Assembly (NCBI RefSeq): GCF_022803015.1
Contig: NZ_JAFKON010000007.1
Span: forward strand, 62,001 to 126,000
DNA from: Arthrobacter humicola
Lineage (GTDB): Bacteria; Actinomycetota; Actinomycetes; Actinomycetales; Micrococcaceae
Direction: 5' to 3'
DNA: 64,000 bases
The notes below the pieces were generated by a model. The model was not told the DNA's origin. It saw nothing but the letters and a program-made list of their open reading frames with translations, and ran no database searches. This document shows, piece after piece, positions 39,387-48,973 of the stretch (positions within the stretch are counted from its first letter, which is position 1; every line of letters starts with the position of its first letter). The position numbers and the translations under genes are program-made.

Positions 39387-40270
39387 TTTCCGAAGGAATG
39401 CCGCAGGAGGATGCCGAGCGTTCCGGAGGCACTTTGCCGGAGCGTGCCGGCGAGGATCAGGAGTGCGTGCGCCCGGGACGTGAGCCGCAGCCGGGCGGCC
39501 CGGGCCGCCTTGCGCCAGCCCTTCGCCGTGCACAGCGCCGCGGCCAGGTCGAAGAAGTCGCGTTCACCGACGAACCGGGACCCGTCGACGAGTTTCGCGG
39601 ACGACGCGCTGTGAGTGTGCCGGCGGTATTCGAAGCAGATATCCGGGACGATCAGCAGCTCGGCCCCGCCAAGCACCATGTCCATGACGAGGGCGAGATC
39701 CTGGATGACGGGGAAACCGTCACGGAAGTCGTAGTCCCGGATCCGGTCGCGGCGGAAGGCCAGGGAGGGCCAGTAGAGCCAGTCGCCGTGCAGGAGGCTG
39801 ACCGCCAGCCGCTCGCCGCCCACGAGCCGGGACCCGGTGCCGCGCGGTTTGACCAGCCGCTGCTTGACGATGTCCACCAGGGGAACGGAGGGTTTGCCGT
39901 CCTCGTCGATGATCTGGACGCCGGGCTGGATAATCCAGGCGTCGGGGAATTCGGCGTGGGCGCGCAGCACGACGTCCACGAAGTTCGGCAGCAGAAGGTC
40001 GTCGCATCCCATGACCACCAGGACGTCCTGGCTGGCCAGCGAGACGCAGGTCCTGAAGTTCTCGGTGATGCCCTCGTTCTTATCCTTGCGGATATACGTG
40101 ATCCGGGGATCGTCCGCGGCCTCGACGTAGCGTCTGACGTCGTCGCCCGGGTAGGCGTCGTCAACCACCGTCAGGCGCCAGTCCGGGCTGGTCTGGGCCA
40201 GGACGCTGTCGACGGCCAGTTTCATGTAGTTAACGTCGCCCCAATAGGGGATAAAGATGTCCAGTGCCAC
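39383..40270 (-). CDS. Glycosyltransferase family 2
   Basis: This 295-residue enzyme starts ALDIFIPYWGDVNYMKLAVDSVL, has the nucleotide-binding VVDDAYPGDD, and a catalytic region with MGCDDLLLPNFV and FPVIQDLALVMDMV. No membrane helices are evident. The GTG start has GGAGG five bases upstream. It is coupled to the next gene by GTGA and follows the DUF2304 gene by 9 bp. Its sugar is not determinable from sequence; rhamnose or galactofuranose is likely by context. Confidence 0.86.
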   Translation of the reverse strand: MALDIFIPYWGDVNYMKLAVDSVLAQTSPDWRLTVVDDAYPGDDVRRYVEAADDPRITYIRKDKNEGITENFRTCVSLASQDVLVVMGCDDLLLPNFVDVVLRAHAEFPDAWIIQPGVQIIDEDGKPSVPLVDIVKQRLVKPRGTGSRLVGGERLAVSLLHGDWLYWPSLAFRRDRIRDYDFRDGFPVIQDLALVMDMVLGGAELLIVPDICFEYRRHTHSASSAKLVDGSRFVGERDFFDLAAALCTAKGWRKAARAARLRLTSRAHALLILAGTLRQSASGTLGILLRHSFGK

Positions 40271-40279
40271 CGGGGCCTC

Positions 40280-40654
40280 CTACTTCGTCGTCGGCGTCGC
40301 CGGAGCGTCGCCGTCCCGGGAGGACATGTCCTCGACCATGGTCCGGAGGATGGCCACTTCCTCCGCGAGGGTGCGGGTCTCGTCCTCGACCACGGACAGC
40401 TCCCAGGACAAGTGCAGGCAGACACCGAGCAGCAGCAGGATGCTGATGATGAACAGCAGATTGGACGGCAGCTGGACGCCGACGCGTTCGGCCACGATCG
40501 TCAGCAGGCTCGGAAACGCGGCCAGAACCAGCGTGCCGATGCCCACGAAGAGCCAGAGTGCTGCGTATTTCTCGCGAAGCTTCTTTCGGCGGAGCATCTC
40601 GAAGACGACGCCGACGATCGCCAGGGCAAGGAAAAAGGCGGGCCAGTTGCCCAT
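40280..40654 (-). CDS. DUF2304 family membrane protein
   Basis: This 124-residue protein has three predicted helices (about 3-20, 32-52 and 64-86) and a C-terminal coiled-coil (WELSVVEDETRTLAEEVAILR). DUF2304 proteins commonly accompany DPM1-like GT2 genes in actinobacterial glycan loci and may anchor or activate them. Here the start overlaps the stop of the DPM1-like gene by one base (TAATG), which supports a functional pair. Confidence 0.86.
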   Translation of the reverse strand: MGNWPAFFLALAIVGVVFEMLRRKKLREKYAALWLFVGIGTLVLAAFPSLLTIVAERVGVQLPSNLLFIISILLLLGVCLHLSWELSVVEDETRTLAEEVAILRTMVEDMSSRDGDAPATPTTK

Positions 40655-41406
40655 TAGACGGCTCCTTTGGGGGCCAGCGCGGGGTCGGAAATGGTGGACC
40701 GCTTACGGGTCAGCGCGAACATGAGGGCGAAGACGGACCGGCCCAGGTAGACGGCGGACTTGACGGGGTTGTGGCTGGGAGTCCCGCCTTGGCGCGGGCG
40801 CATTTCCACCGGGACCTGGGTCACCCGGCAGCCGGAGCGGATCGCCACCACCAGGGAGTCGATGGTGTCACCCAGATACTCCGCAGGGTAGTGGTCCAGA
40901 TACTGGTTGATGGCGCGCCCGTTCGCGGCCCGGAAGCCGCTGGTCACGTCCGTGAGCCGGGTCTTGGCCAGTCCTGAGATGACCTTGGCGAGGAGCTGCA
41001 TGGCCCACTTGCGCGGGCCGCTGACCGAATAATCGCCGCGGTCGGCAAAGCGGGCACCGATGGAGATGTCCGCGTGCTCCAGGCCTGCCAGGACCTCGTG
41101 GATATTGCGGGGATCGTGCTGTCCGTCGGCGTCCACCTGGATCACGCGCTGGTAACCGAGGCGCTGGGCGTACTTGAAGCCTGCCCTCATGGCACCGCCG
41201 ACCCCCAGGTTGAACGGCAGTGTCAGGACGGTGGCGCCAGCGTCTTTCGCGACCGCGGCGGTGGCATCCGCAGAGCCATCATTGACCACCAGGACATCGT
41301 AGGGCCGGCCGACGCTCAGCACTTCCCGGACGGTATTCCCCACGGACTCGGCTTCGTTCCACGCCGGCATTATGACCAGCACACGGGTCGAGTCAAGAAT
41401 TTTCAT
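40654..41406 (-). CDS. DPM1-like polyprenyl-phosphate glycosyltransferase (GT2)
   Basis: This 250-residue enzyme has VLVIMPAWNEAESVGNTVRE, VLVVNDGSADAT, the DxD motif VDADGQHDP and the GxR-type SGFRAANGRA. These are typical of DPM1/GtrB enzymes that load a sugar on a polyprenyl phosphate. No C-terminal membrane helices are present; the partner DUF2304 protein could supply the membrane anchor. The ATG at 41406 is preceded by GGAGAA and gives MKILDSTRVLVIMPAWNE; an upstream in-frame start at 41424 lacks a box. Confidence 0.88.
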   Translation of the reverse strand: MKILDSTRVLVIMPAWNEAESVGNTVREVLSVGRPYDVLVVNDGSADATAAVAKDAGATVLTLPFNLGVGGAMRAGFKYAQRLGYQRVIQVDADGQHDPRNIHEVLAGLEHADISIGARFADRGDYSVSGPRKWAMQLLAKVISGLAKTRLTDVTSGFRAANGRAINQYLDHYPAEYLGDTIDSLVVAIRSGCRVTQVPVEMRPRQGGTPSHNPVKSAVYLGRSVFALMFALTRKRSTISDPALAPKGAV

Positions 41407-41529
41407 AGTTCTCCAATATATCAACGGCGCGGAGGCGGCTGACGGAGTGGGCGGCGTCCAGTTCGGGATTCGTGATCATCCGGGGGAATGCGGTGATGAC
41501 GGCGGCGACCGGCCGTGGGCATCTGGCGA

Positions 41530-42780
41530 TCACGCTGCTGATCCTACCTTCCGGCCCCGGCCGCGGGCGCCCGCGGGCAGGATCCGGAGGGAAGGGCGCA
41601 GCAGGCCCAGGAACAGGAGGGCCTCGCTCACGGCCATGCCCAGGGCGATGCCGGGAACGTTGGCCGCCAGCCCGGCCGCCACCATGAGCAGCACGCCGAC
41701 GACGGCGGAAACCGCGGTCCACATCAGCACCGACTTCTGGCGCTGGGCGGGGATCAGCACATTCCGGATCAGGGGCGTTGATGAAGAGATGAAGAAGAAG
41801 GACACCCCGTAGAACAGGCAGGTCAGGGTGTCCGCGCGGACAGCTTCGCCGAACATCACGCCGGAGACCCACGGGCCGAACAGTGTGAGGAAGATCCCGC
41901 CCGCGAGCCCCAGGGCCGCGTGGGCAGCCATGGCCGCGAAGTGGCGGCGGCGCGGGTTGGCGGCATCGTGTTCCAGGGTCCAGCCCTGGAACGTGTTGCC
42001 GAGCGCCACAATCGTGAAGAGCCCCAGGCGGTAGATGGCGTCCGCCGAGGCGAAACCGGCCGTGGCAGCGGCCGATGGCACCGTCGCGGTGGCGATCGGA
42101 ACCGGGGACGAGCCGTAGGCGCTTCCCGTGAAGTTGATGCCGGCCGTGCCCGCGGTGGGCACGATCTCCCGCACGACGGTCCGCGGGCTCCGGGGCAGCC
42201 AGGTCCGGGGTTCGCCGAACCGGCGGTGGAATGCGATCAATGCCACGAGCGTCGTAAGGACCGAGACCAGCCCGTACGTCCAGACTTGTCCGGTGAGCAG
42301 GATGACCGGGGCGCTGATGATGGCCGCAAAGAAGCGGGGGAGGGTGTCGTAGACGGCGAGGATCCGGGGCTGGCCGGTGCCGATGCCGTACCACGCGGGC
42401 GAGAAACCGGTCAGCGCCGTGGCCCAGGCCATGGTGATGGCATCGAGGCGGAAACCCTCCCGGGCCACGAGCGCGACGATCACGCTCATGACGGGCAGGA
42501 CGAGGACCGCGAGCAGGATCCGGGAACGGACGCTCCTGGAATAAAGTGCCGCCCGCAGCGGGAAGGCGCCGGCACGGGCAATCTCGACCGGGCCCGAGAT
42601 GTTCCAGCTCCAGAGAATGATGGTCGACGCAAAGATGCCAATGGCTTGGCCGGAGGTGATGCTGGACCAGCCGGCGGCCCCCACCACCCGCGAAACGACC
42701 GGGAGGAGCAGGAACGGCAGGACCAGCGCCAGCAGCGGCAACAGGGTGAAGCCTGCAAGCCTGAACAGAACGGGTCTCAT
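41530..42780 (-). CDS. Polysaccharide flippase-like membrane protein (Wzx/MATE class)
   Basis: This 416-residue protein has about 12 predicted membrane helices (first helices LAGFTLLPLLALVLPFLLLPVVS and SGQAIGIFASTIILWSWN) and little outside the membrane. It fits the oligosaccharide-flippase superfamily that moves lipid-linked repeat units across the membrane. Together with the Wzm/Wzt exporter this gives the locus two possible export routes, perhaps for two glycans. The ATG at 42780 has GAGGA upstream. A 123-bp gap without a gene separates its stop from the DPM1-like gene. Confidence 0.82.
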   Translation of the reverse strand: MRPVLFRLAGFTLLPLLALVLPFLLLPVVSRVVGAAGWSSITSGQAIGIFASTIILWSWNISGPVEIARAGAFPLRAALYSRSVRSRILLAVLVLPVMSVIVALVAREGFRLDAITMAWATALTGFSPAWYGIGTGQPRILAVYDTLPRFFAAIISAPVILLTGQVWTYGLVSVLTTLVALIAFHRRFGEPRTWLPRSPRTVVREIVPTAGTAGINFTGSAYGSSPVPIATATVPSAAATAGFASADAIYRLGLFTIVALGNTFQGWTLEHDAANPRRRHFAAMAAHAALGLAGGIFLTLFGPWVSGVMFGEAVRADTLTCLFYGVSFFFISSSTPLIRNVLIPAQRQKSVLMWTAVSAVVGVLLMVAAGLAANVPGIALGMAVSEALLFLGLLRPSLRILPAGARGRGRKVGSAA

Positions 42781-42863
42781 GCGGTACGGTCCTCGTGCTG
42801 GGGGGGCTTGACCTAACGATGATACGCGATTGCCCCGCACCGGCCCCTGGCCCGGGAGTCGCC

Positions 42864-42869
42864 TAGAGT
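42864..42869 (+). promoter_or_regulatory. -10 box giving a near-leaderless GT2 transcript
   Basis: TAGAGT ends seven bases before the ATG at 42877, so transcription would start at or just before the start codon. No ribosome-binding site is seen. Confidence 0.5.
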
Positions 42870-42876
42870 GGTTCGC

Positions 42877-43632
42877 ATGAACGACGAGAATGGCCCCGGC
42901 GTGCCGAAGATCAGGGCCAGCGTGTGCATGGCCACCTACAAGGGTGCGGCCTTTGTCCGGGAGCAGATAGCGTCCATCCTCGCCGAGTTGGGTCCCGACG
43001 ACGAGCTCGTCGTGGTCGATGATGCGTCCCCCGACGAGACTGCCGCGATCGTGGAGGGGATCGAGGATCCGCGGATCCGGCTCGTCCGCTCGCCTGTCAA
43101 CCGGGGGTACGTGCGCAGCTTCGAGGAAGCGATCCGGCTGAGCCGGGGGGAGTACGTGTTCCTGTCCGACCAGGACGATGTCTGGATTCCGGGCCGGCTG
43201 GAGCTGATGCTCGCTGCCTTGTCCGGTTCTATGGTGGTCGCCAGCAATTTCGACATGCTGGGCGGCGGAAACCGGCCCTGGATTCCGCGGCTGAAGTCCG
43301 CGGACTCGCGGCGGCACGTGGCAAACTTGTTCGCCATCCTGATCGGGTACCGGGCGTACTACGGCTGCGGCATGGCCTTCCGCCGGGAGGCTGCCCGCTG
43401 CTTCACCCCGATTCCTGCTTACGTCCGGGAATCACACGATCTCTGGCTGGCCATCTGCGGCAATGTCGCCGGATCGATAACCCACCTTGACGAGTCGACC
43501 ATTTACCGCCGGATCCACGAATCGAACCAGACGCCGGCCGGCCTGCGGTCGCTGCCGAAGATCGTCGCGGCCCGCGTGATGCTGGTCCGGCTCATGGTCG
43601 AAGCCCTCCGGAGGACCCGCCGGCGGGTCTGA
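42877..43632 (+). CDS. Glycosyltransferase family 2
   Basis: This 251-residue GT2 enzyme has SVCMATYKGAAFVREQIASI, LVVVDDASPDET, and the DxD-like FLSDQDDVWIPGRLELM. RESHDLWLAICGNVAG provides the catalytic-base region. It resembles rhamnosyl- or galactosyl-transferases of O-antigen loci. The ATG is chosen over a GTG at 42868 because that GTG overlaps the -10 box. It lies divergent from the flippase and 31 bp before rmlB. Confidence 0.86.
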   Translation: MNDENGPGVPKIRASVCMATYKGAAFVREQIASILAELGPDDELVVVDDASPDETAAIVEGIEDPRIRLVRSPVNRGYVRSFEEAIRLSRGEYVFLSDQDDVWIPGRLELMLAALSGSMVVASNFDMLGGGNRPWIPRLKSADSRRHVANLFAILIGYRAYYGCGMAFRREAARCFTPIPAYVRESHDLWLAICGNVAGSITHLDESTIYRRIHESNQTPAGLRSLPKIVAARVMLVRLMVEALRRTRRRV

Positions 43633-43651
43633 GCAGGCAACGGCCTTTCGG

Positions 43652-44662
<1,011 letters not shown>

Positions 44663-44665
44663 ATT

Positions 44666-46075
44666 ATGTCGATCGAGTTCTCGAAGAAGCTCACAGCGCA
44701 CGAAACCCCGATCCCCGGCGTCGTCCTCTACGACCTTCCGGTCCACGGTGACAACCGGGGCTGGTTCAAGGAGAACTGGCAGCGGGAAAAGATGGTGGCG
44801 CTTGGCCTGCCCGACTTCCGTCCGGTGCAGAACAACATCTCGTTCAACGAATCCGCCGGCACCACCCGCGGCATCCATGCCGAGCCGTGGGACAAGTTCA
44901 TCTCCGTGGCCACCGGCAGGATTTTCGGCGCCTGGGTGGACCTGCGCGAAGGCCCGACCTTCGGCGCCGTGTTCACCGCCGAGATGGACCCCAGCCAGGC
45001 CATCTTCATTCCCCGCGGGGTGGGGAACGCCTTCCAGACGCTGGAGGACAACACCGCCTACACGTACCTCGTCAACGACCACTGGTCCGCCGACGCCCAG
45101 GGCCAGTACACGTTCCTGAACCTCGCCGACGAGACCGCGGCCATCAGCTGGCCGGTGCCGCTGGGCCAGGCCGAGCTCTCGGACAAGGACAAGGCGCACC
45201 CGCGCCTGGCGGACGTCACGCCGATGCCGCCGAAGAAGGTCCTCGTGGTCGGCGCCAACGGCCAGCTCGGCAAGGCGCTGCGCCGGCAGTACGACGGCGA
45301 CCCGTCCGTTGAGTTTGCCGGCCGGGACGAGTTTGACCTCGGCAGCGAGGAGGCCTTCGCCGGACGGAACTGGAAGAACTACTCCACGATCATCAACACC
45401 GCGGCCTACACCGCCGTGGATGCTGCCGAGTCGGCCGAGGGCCGCGCGGCCGCCTGGGCGGTCAACGTCACGGCCGTGACGCGGCTGGCCCGCACCGCCG
45501 TCGAACACGACCTCACCCTGGTGCACGTGTCCTCGGACTATGTCTTCGACGGCACGCGCGCCACGCACGACGAATCGGAGCCGGTGGCGCCGCTGGGCGT
45601 CTACGGCCAGACCAAAGCCGCGGGCGACGCCGTCGTCAGTGTGGTGCCCCGGCACTACATTGTGCGCACGAGCTGGGTGATCGGCGAGGGCAACAACTTT
45701 GTCCGCACCATGGCCTCGCTGGCCGAGCGCGGCATCGAACCGTCGGTGGTTGATGACCAGATCGGGCGGCTGAGCTTCACCGAAGACATCGCCGCCGGCA
45801 TCCGGCACCTGCTGGAATCGGGCGCCGAGTACGGCGTCTACAACCTCAGCAACGACGGCGAGCAGCAGTCCTGGGCGGACATCGCCGCGGACGTCTACGA
45901 ACTCTCCGGAAAGCCGCGGGAGGCCGTGACCGGTGTGAGCACCGAGGAGTACTTCAAGGGCAAGGCCGTCTCGCCGCGGCCGCTGAACAGCGCCCTTAAC
46001 CTGGACAAGATCAAGGCGACCGGGTTCACCGTTCCTTCCGCGGCGGAGCGGCTGAGCGACTACCTCGGTTCCTGA
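44666..46075 (+). CDS. rmlCD: Fused dTDP-4-dehydrorhamnose 3,5-epimerase / reductase
   Basis: This 469-residue protein joins two steps of dTDP-rhamnose synthesis. Residues 1-185 are RmlC (cupin; TTRGIHAEPWDKFISV with the catalytic His, and GVGNAFQTLEDNTAYTYLVN). Residues about 190-469 are RmlD (Rossmann VLVVGANGQLGKALRRQYDG, INTAAYTAVDAAES, VSSDYVFDGT, and YGQTKAAGD as the active-site YxxxK). Such fusions are known in several actinobacteria. It ends the rmlB operon before a long hairpin. Confidence 0.95.
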   Translation: MSIEFSKKLTAHETPIPGVVLYDLPVHGDNRGWFKENWQREKMVALGLPDFRPVQNNISFNESAGTTRGIHAEPWDKFISVATGRIFGAWVDLREGPTFGAVFTAEMDPSQAIFIPRGVGNAFQTLEDNTAYTYLVNDHWSADAQGQYTFLNLADETAAISWPVPLGQAELSDKDKAHPRLADVTPMPPKKVLVVGANGQLGKALRRQYDGDPSVEFAGRDEFDLGSEEAFAGRNWKNYSTIINTAAYTAVDAAESAEGRAAAWAVNVTAVTRLARTAVEHDLTLVHVSSDYVFDGTRATHDESEPVAPLGVYGQTKAAGDAVVSVVPRHYIVRTSWVIGEGNNFVRTMASLAERGIEPSVVDDQIGRLSFTEDIAAGIRHLLESGAEYGVYNLSNDGEQQSWADIAADVYELSGKPREAVTGVSTEEYFKGKAVSPRPLNSALNLDKIKATGFTVPSAAERLSDYLGS

Positions 46076-46107
46076 TTTAACGGTCCTTAACGGTCAGCCC
46101 CAGGCAC

Positions 46108-46155
46108 CACAACGCAGACCGGCCCCCGCATGTGCGGGGGCCGGTCTGCGTTGTG
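46108..46155. terminator. Strong convergent terminator between rmlCD and the GH25 gene
   Basis: A 23-bp perfect inverted repeat (46108-46130 with 46133-46155) folds with a four-base loop (ATGT). It is preceded by a duplicated TTAACGGTC (46077-46096). It is the longest hairpin I found in the window. Confidence 0.88.
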
Positions 46156-46180
46156 CGTGGTCCGGCGTCAGCCAGGGCCG

Positions 46181-48694
46181 CTAATAGGTGAGCGTTTGGC
46201 ACCCCAGCAGGGAATTGTTCAGGCTCAGCATCGAGACCGCGACGCCGTAGGCGCACACCCGGTACTGGCCGCGCTGGGTGATGGGGACCGATGACGTGAA
46301 GCCGTGGTTTCCGACCGTGTCGAGGGCCCGGTTGACGTCCGGGCGCTTCTGGTCGGCCATGAAGGCGTACCCCTTCCGGATCCCGTCAGGCGAGGTCACG
46401 TAGACGTGGTCCGGGATCGATGAGGCGGGGAAGGACGGATCCAGGGTCCAGCCGGAGGCCTTGATGGAGGCTTTGCCGCTGGCGACCTGGATCGAGGCCG
46501 CATCCAGGTAACCCATGGTGGCGGGGGTCGGGGCCGCGCTGATGGACTTGCAGCCCAGCAGGGTGTTGCCGGCCGTGACCGGGGCGATGCCGATGGCATA
46601 GGCGCACACGGTGTACTTCCCGGCCCGGGTCAGCGGGACCGAGACCTGGAATCCGTGGTCACCGACCGTCTGCAGCGCGGCGTTGACGTCCGGACGCGGG
46701 CGGTTCGCGGTGAAGGCGTAGCCGGGGTTGGTTCCGTTCGGCGACTGGACGTAGACGTGCACGGGCACGCTCTTGCCTGGCTGCACCGGATCCAGTGCCC
46801 ACCCGCTCACCTGGAAGTTCGCGGCGTTGGGCGCCTGGGTGAGGGACACCGAATCGTAGGAGCCGAAGGGTGCGGGGTTGGCCTCGACGTTTGTGGTCTT
46901 GCAGGACAGCAGCACGTTGGCGTTTCGCCCGATCCCGTAGACGCACGCACGGTACGATCCCGGAACGGTGGCTTTGACCTGGTAGTCGAAGCCGTGGGCC
47001 AGCCCCAGGCCCGTCGCGTCCGCGACATCCTTCCGTGCGACGTTGGCCGTCATCCGGTACCCGGTGGTTTTCCCGGCCGGGTCGGTGACGTAGGCGTCGG
47101 CATAGCTGGAGGCCGAGGGGTTGGCGAGGTCGGCTGCCCAGCCCTTGAGCTGCAGGGTGACCTTGTCTGCCGTGCGGACCTGGCCGAAGCTGTCGAAGGA
47201 CCCCGTCGGTGCCTCCACCCCGGTGGCCCGGATGGACTTGCAGTCCAGGAGTGTGTTGCCGAAGGACCCGATGGCGTAGGCACAGACCTTGTACGTGCCC
47301 GAAGCCGTGATCCGGACCGTGCCGTCGAAGCCGTGCAACGGACCGTAGCCGAGGGCCTGGTCAACATCGGGCCGGGGCTGGTTGGCCTGCCAGGCGTAGC
47401 CCTTCGTGGTCCCGGACGGATCAGTCACGTAAATGTGGGTCTGGATCGAGGACGACGTCCTCGCCAGGTCTGCCGACCAGCCCCGGGCGCGCAGGGAGAC
47501 CGCGGCGCCGTCGCGGGTTACGGAGAGGTCGTCGAAGGACCCGGTGGGCAGCGGCGTCCCGGCGAAGCGCTGGAGTGAGGCATAGTCGCCGTTCCAGATA
47601 TTGGAGTCACCCACGAACGGCCCGGTGCTGCTGTATTGCCACATGCTGAAAACGCTCCAGCTGGAGGGGACGGGCCCGGCGTTGTCCGTGGCGGAGAGCG
47701 GGTAGGACGCGACCCACAGCGGGTAGTCGCCGAAGCCCGCCGCGTTGGCCGTGCACTGGTTCCACCACGACGTGTTGGTGTAGATGACGGGAAGGCGGCC
47801 CGTGAGGGCCCGCATGGTGTTCCCGAAGTCGCGCACCCAGGACGTCAGCTGCGAAGGGGACATGCCGTAGCAGGTGTTGCCGAAGTAGAAGCCGTTGATG
47901 GTTCGGCCGGCGTAAGGGTTGAATTCGAAGTCGAGGACCGGGGGCATGGTCCGGCCGTCGGCACTCCAGCCGCCGCCGTTCTGGACGAAGAAGCGTGCCT
48001 GGTCGGCTCCCGATGACCAGTTCGGGATCGCGAAGTGGTAGGCGCCCCGGATCATCCCGACGCTGCGGGCGCCGTCGTACTGGGCGCCGAAGGAATCATT
48101 GGTGAAGTAGTTTCCTTCGCTGGCCTTGACGTAGGCGAAGCGGGCCCCCATGTTCCACTGGCTTTGCCAGTTGACGCTGGTCTGGTGGCCGCTGACGTCC
48201 AGGCCTTTGACCCCGTACGACGGCGACCACGTGCCCTGCGTGGTGAGCGATTCAATGGCGGCGGACTCGGTGGTCGCCTTCAGAAGTGGCGACGGAACGC
48301 TGACCCGGGCGGAGCGCTGGCCCATCTCGGCGCCACCGGGGCCGACCGCCGCGGCCATGGCCGCCCGGTCCTTGACGCCGCCTGCCGGCGCCGCGGACTG
48401 TGCCGCCGCCTGGGTTGCGGTCGCTGCCTGCGTTGCGGTCGGTGCCGGCGCCGGGGCGGCCGGTGCAGGTGCCGTGGGGGCCGGGCGGGCCGTTGCGGAT
48501 GCCGCCGGCACGGTGCTCGTGGCCGTCGGCGACGGGCTGGCAGAAGGGGTGGCAGACGCCGGGGGCGTGGCCGGCTGCTCGACGGCGGTTGCCGGCGACG
48601 GAACGCCGGTGATGGCCAGCAGGGTGGCGGCGAGGAGAATGGCCCCTGCCCGGCGGCATCGGTGGCTGGTGGGGGGATAAAGGGTGCGCTTCAT
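46181..48694 (-). CDS. Secreted GH25 muramidase with four C-terminal repeats
   Basis: This 837-residue protein has a signal peptide (1-36), an Ala/Pro/Thr-rich linker (40-110), and a GH25 lysozyme domain (about 160-378). The latter has GLDVSGHQTSVNW (Asp166) and the catalytic pair in LDFEFNP (Asp255, Glu257). Residues 385-837 are four repeats of 111-116 residues. Each has a GW-x-(A/L)D motif, a YV-(T/Q)-(D/S)-P segment, an RPDV or KDV turn, HGF, and two cysteines about 15-18 residues apart near the end. The repeats are probably wall- or glycan-binding modules, but I do not recognise the family. The ATG at 48694 has GGAGCGG upstream; the longer frame to 48736 has no box. Confidence 0.9.
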   Translation of the reverse strand: MKRTLYPPTSHRCRRAGAILLAATLLAITGVPSPATAVEQPATPPASATPSASPSPTATSTVPAASATARPAPTAPAPAAPAPAPTATQAATATQAAAQSAAPAGGVKDRAAMAAAVGPGGAEMGQRSARVSVPSPLLKATTESAAIESLTTQGTWSPSYGVKGLDVSGHQTSVNWQSQWNMGARFAYVKASEGNYFTNDSFGAQYDGARSVGMIRGAYHFAIPNWSSGADQARFFVQNGGGWSADGRTMPPVLDFEFNPYAGRTINGFYFGNTCYGMSPSQLTSWVRDFGNTMRALTGRLPVIYTNTSWWNQCTANAAGFGDYPLWVASYPLSATDNAGPVPSSWSVFSMWQYSSTGPFVGDSNIWNGDYASLQRFAGTPLPTGSFDDLSVTRDGAAVSLRARGWSADLARTSSSIQTHIYVTDPSGTTKGYAWQANQPRPDVDQALGYGPLHGFDGTVRITASGTYKVCAYAIGSFGNTLLDCKSIRATGVEAPTGSFDSFGQVRTADKVTLQLKGWAADLANPSASSYADAYVTDPAGKTTGYRMTANVARKDVADATGLGLAHGFDYQVKATVPGSYRACVYGIGRNANVLLSCKTTNVEANPAPFGSYDSVSLTQAPNAANFQVSGWALDPVQPGKSVPVHVYVQSPNGTNPGYAFTANRPRPDVNAALQTVGDHGFQVSVPLTRAGKYTVCAYAIGIAPVTAGNTLLGCKSISAAPTPATMGYLDAASIQVASGKASIKASGWTLDPSFPASSIPDHVYVTSPDGIRKGYAFMADQKRPDVNRALDTVGNHGFTSSVPITQRGQYRVCAYGVAVSMLSLNNSLLGCQTLTY
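46184..47542 (-). repeat. Four tandem coding repeats (about 340 bp each) in the GH25 gene
   Basis: Units are R1 47542-47204, R2 47203-46865, R3 46864-46517 and R4 46516-46184. R1 and R2 are equally long (113 codons). R3 and R4 share a two-to-three-residue-longer Cys-Cys spacing and an L-D-P after the GW motif, which suggests two rounds of duplication. Confidence 0.85.
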
Positions 48695-48883
48695 GTTCCG
48701 CTCCGGGGCAATGGCACGCTGTGGGAGCCGCGCCACACGGTCTCGCGCCCGAGGGGCTACGAAGAGAGCTGGCCGGGCTGAGAGAATGTCTGACTTAACG
48801 CGCTCACCCTAACATCGGCCGACATCTGAGACCAGTGATTCAAGAGTTACCAAAGTGAAAGTTGTCATGTTGAAACCAAGCGG

Positions 48884-48892
48884 TTATCCACA
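48884..48892 (+). promoter_or_regulatory. TTRTCCACA motif upstream of the main Tad operon
   Basis: TTATCCACA starts 90 bp before the cpaF ATG, in the same orientation, and about 40 bp before a candidate -10 TAGTTT (48933-48938). It is identical to the motif before the SAF/CpaE operon. Confidence 0.42.
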
Positions 48893-48973
48893 TGCACCCA
48901 CGGCACCCCTTGCCGGACCGGTTGCCCGCCCCTAGTTTTAACCCCATCGCGCCGGCACCGGGGCGGCAGTCAT

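Noticed and set aside
46184..47542. GH25 repeat region as a CRISPR or satellite array
   Set aside because: Units are about 340 bp, in frame, and diverged at the DNA level; they encode a protein module.
48836..48870. CRP-like half-sites (AGTGA, GTGAAAGTTGTCAT) between the GH25 gene and cpaF
   Set aside because: The palindromic match to TGTGA-N6-TCACA is poor, unlike the whiB1 site.
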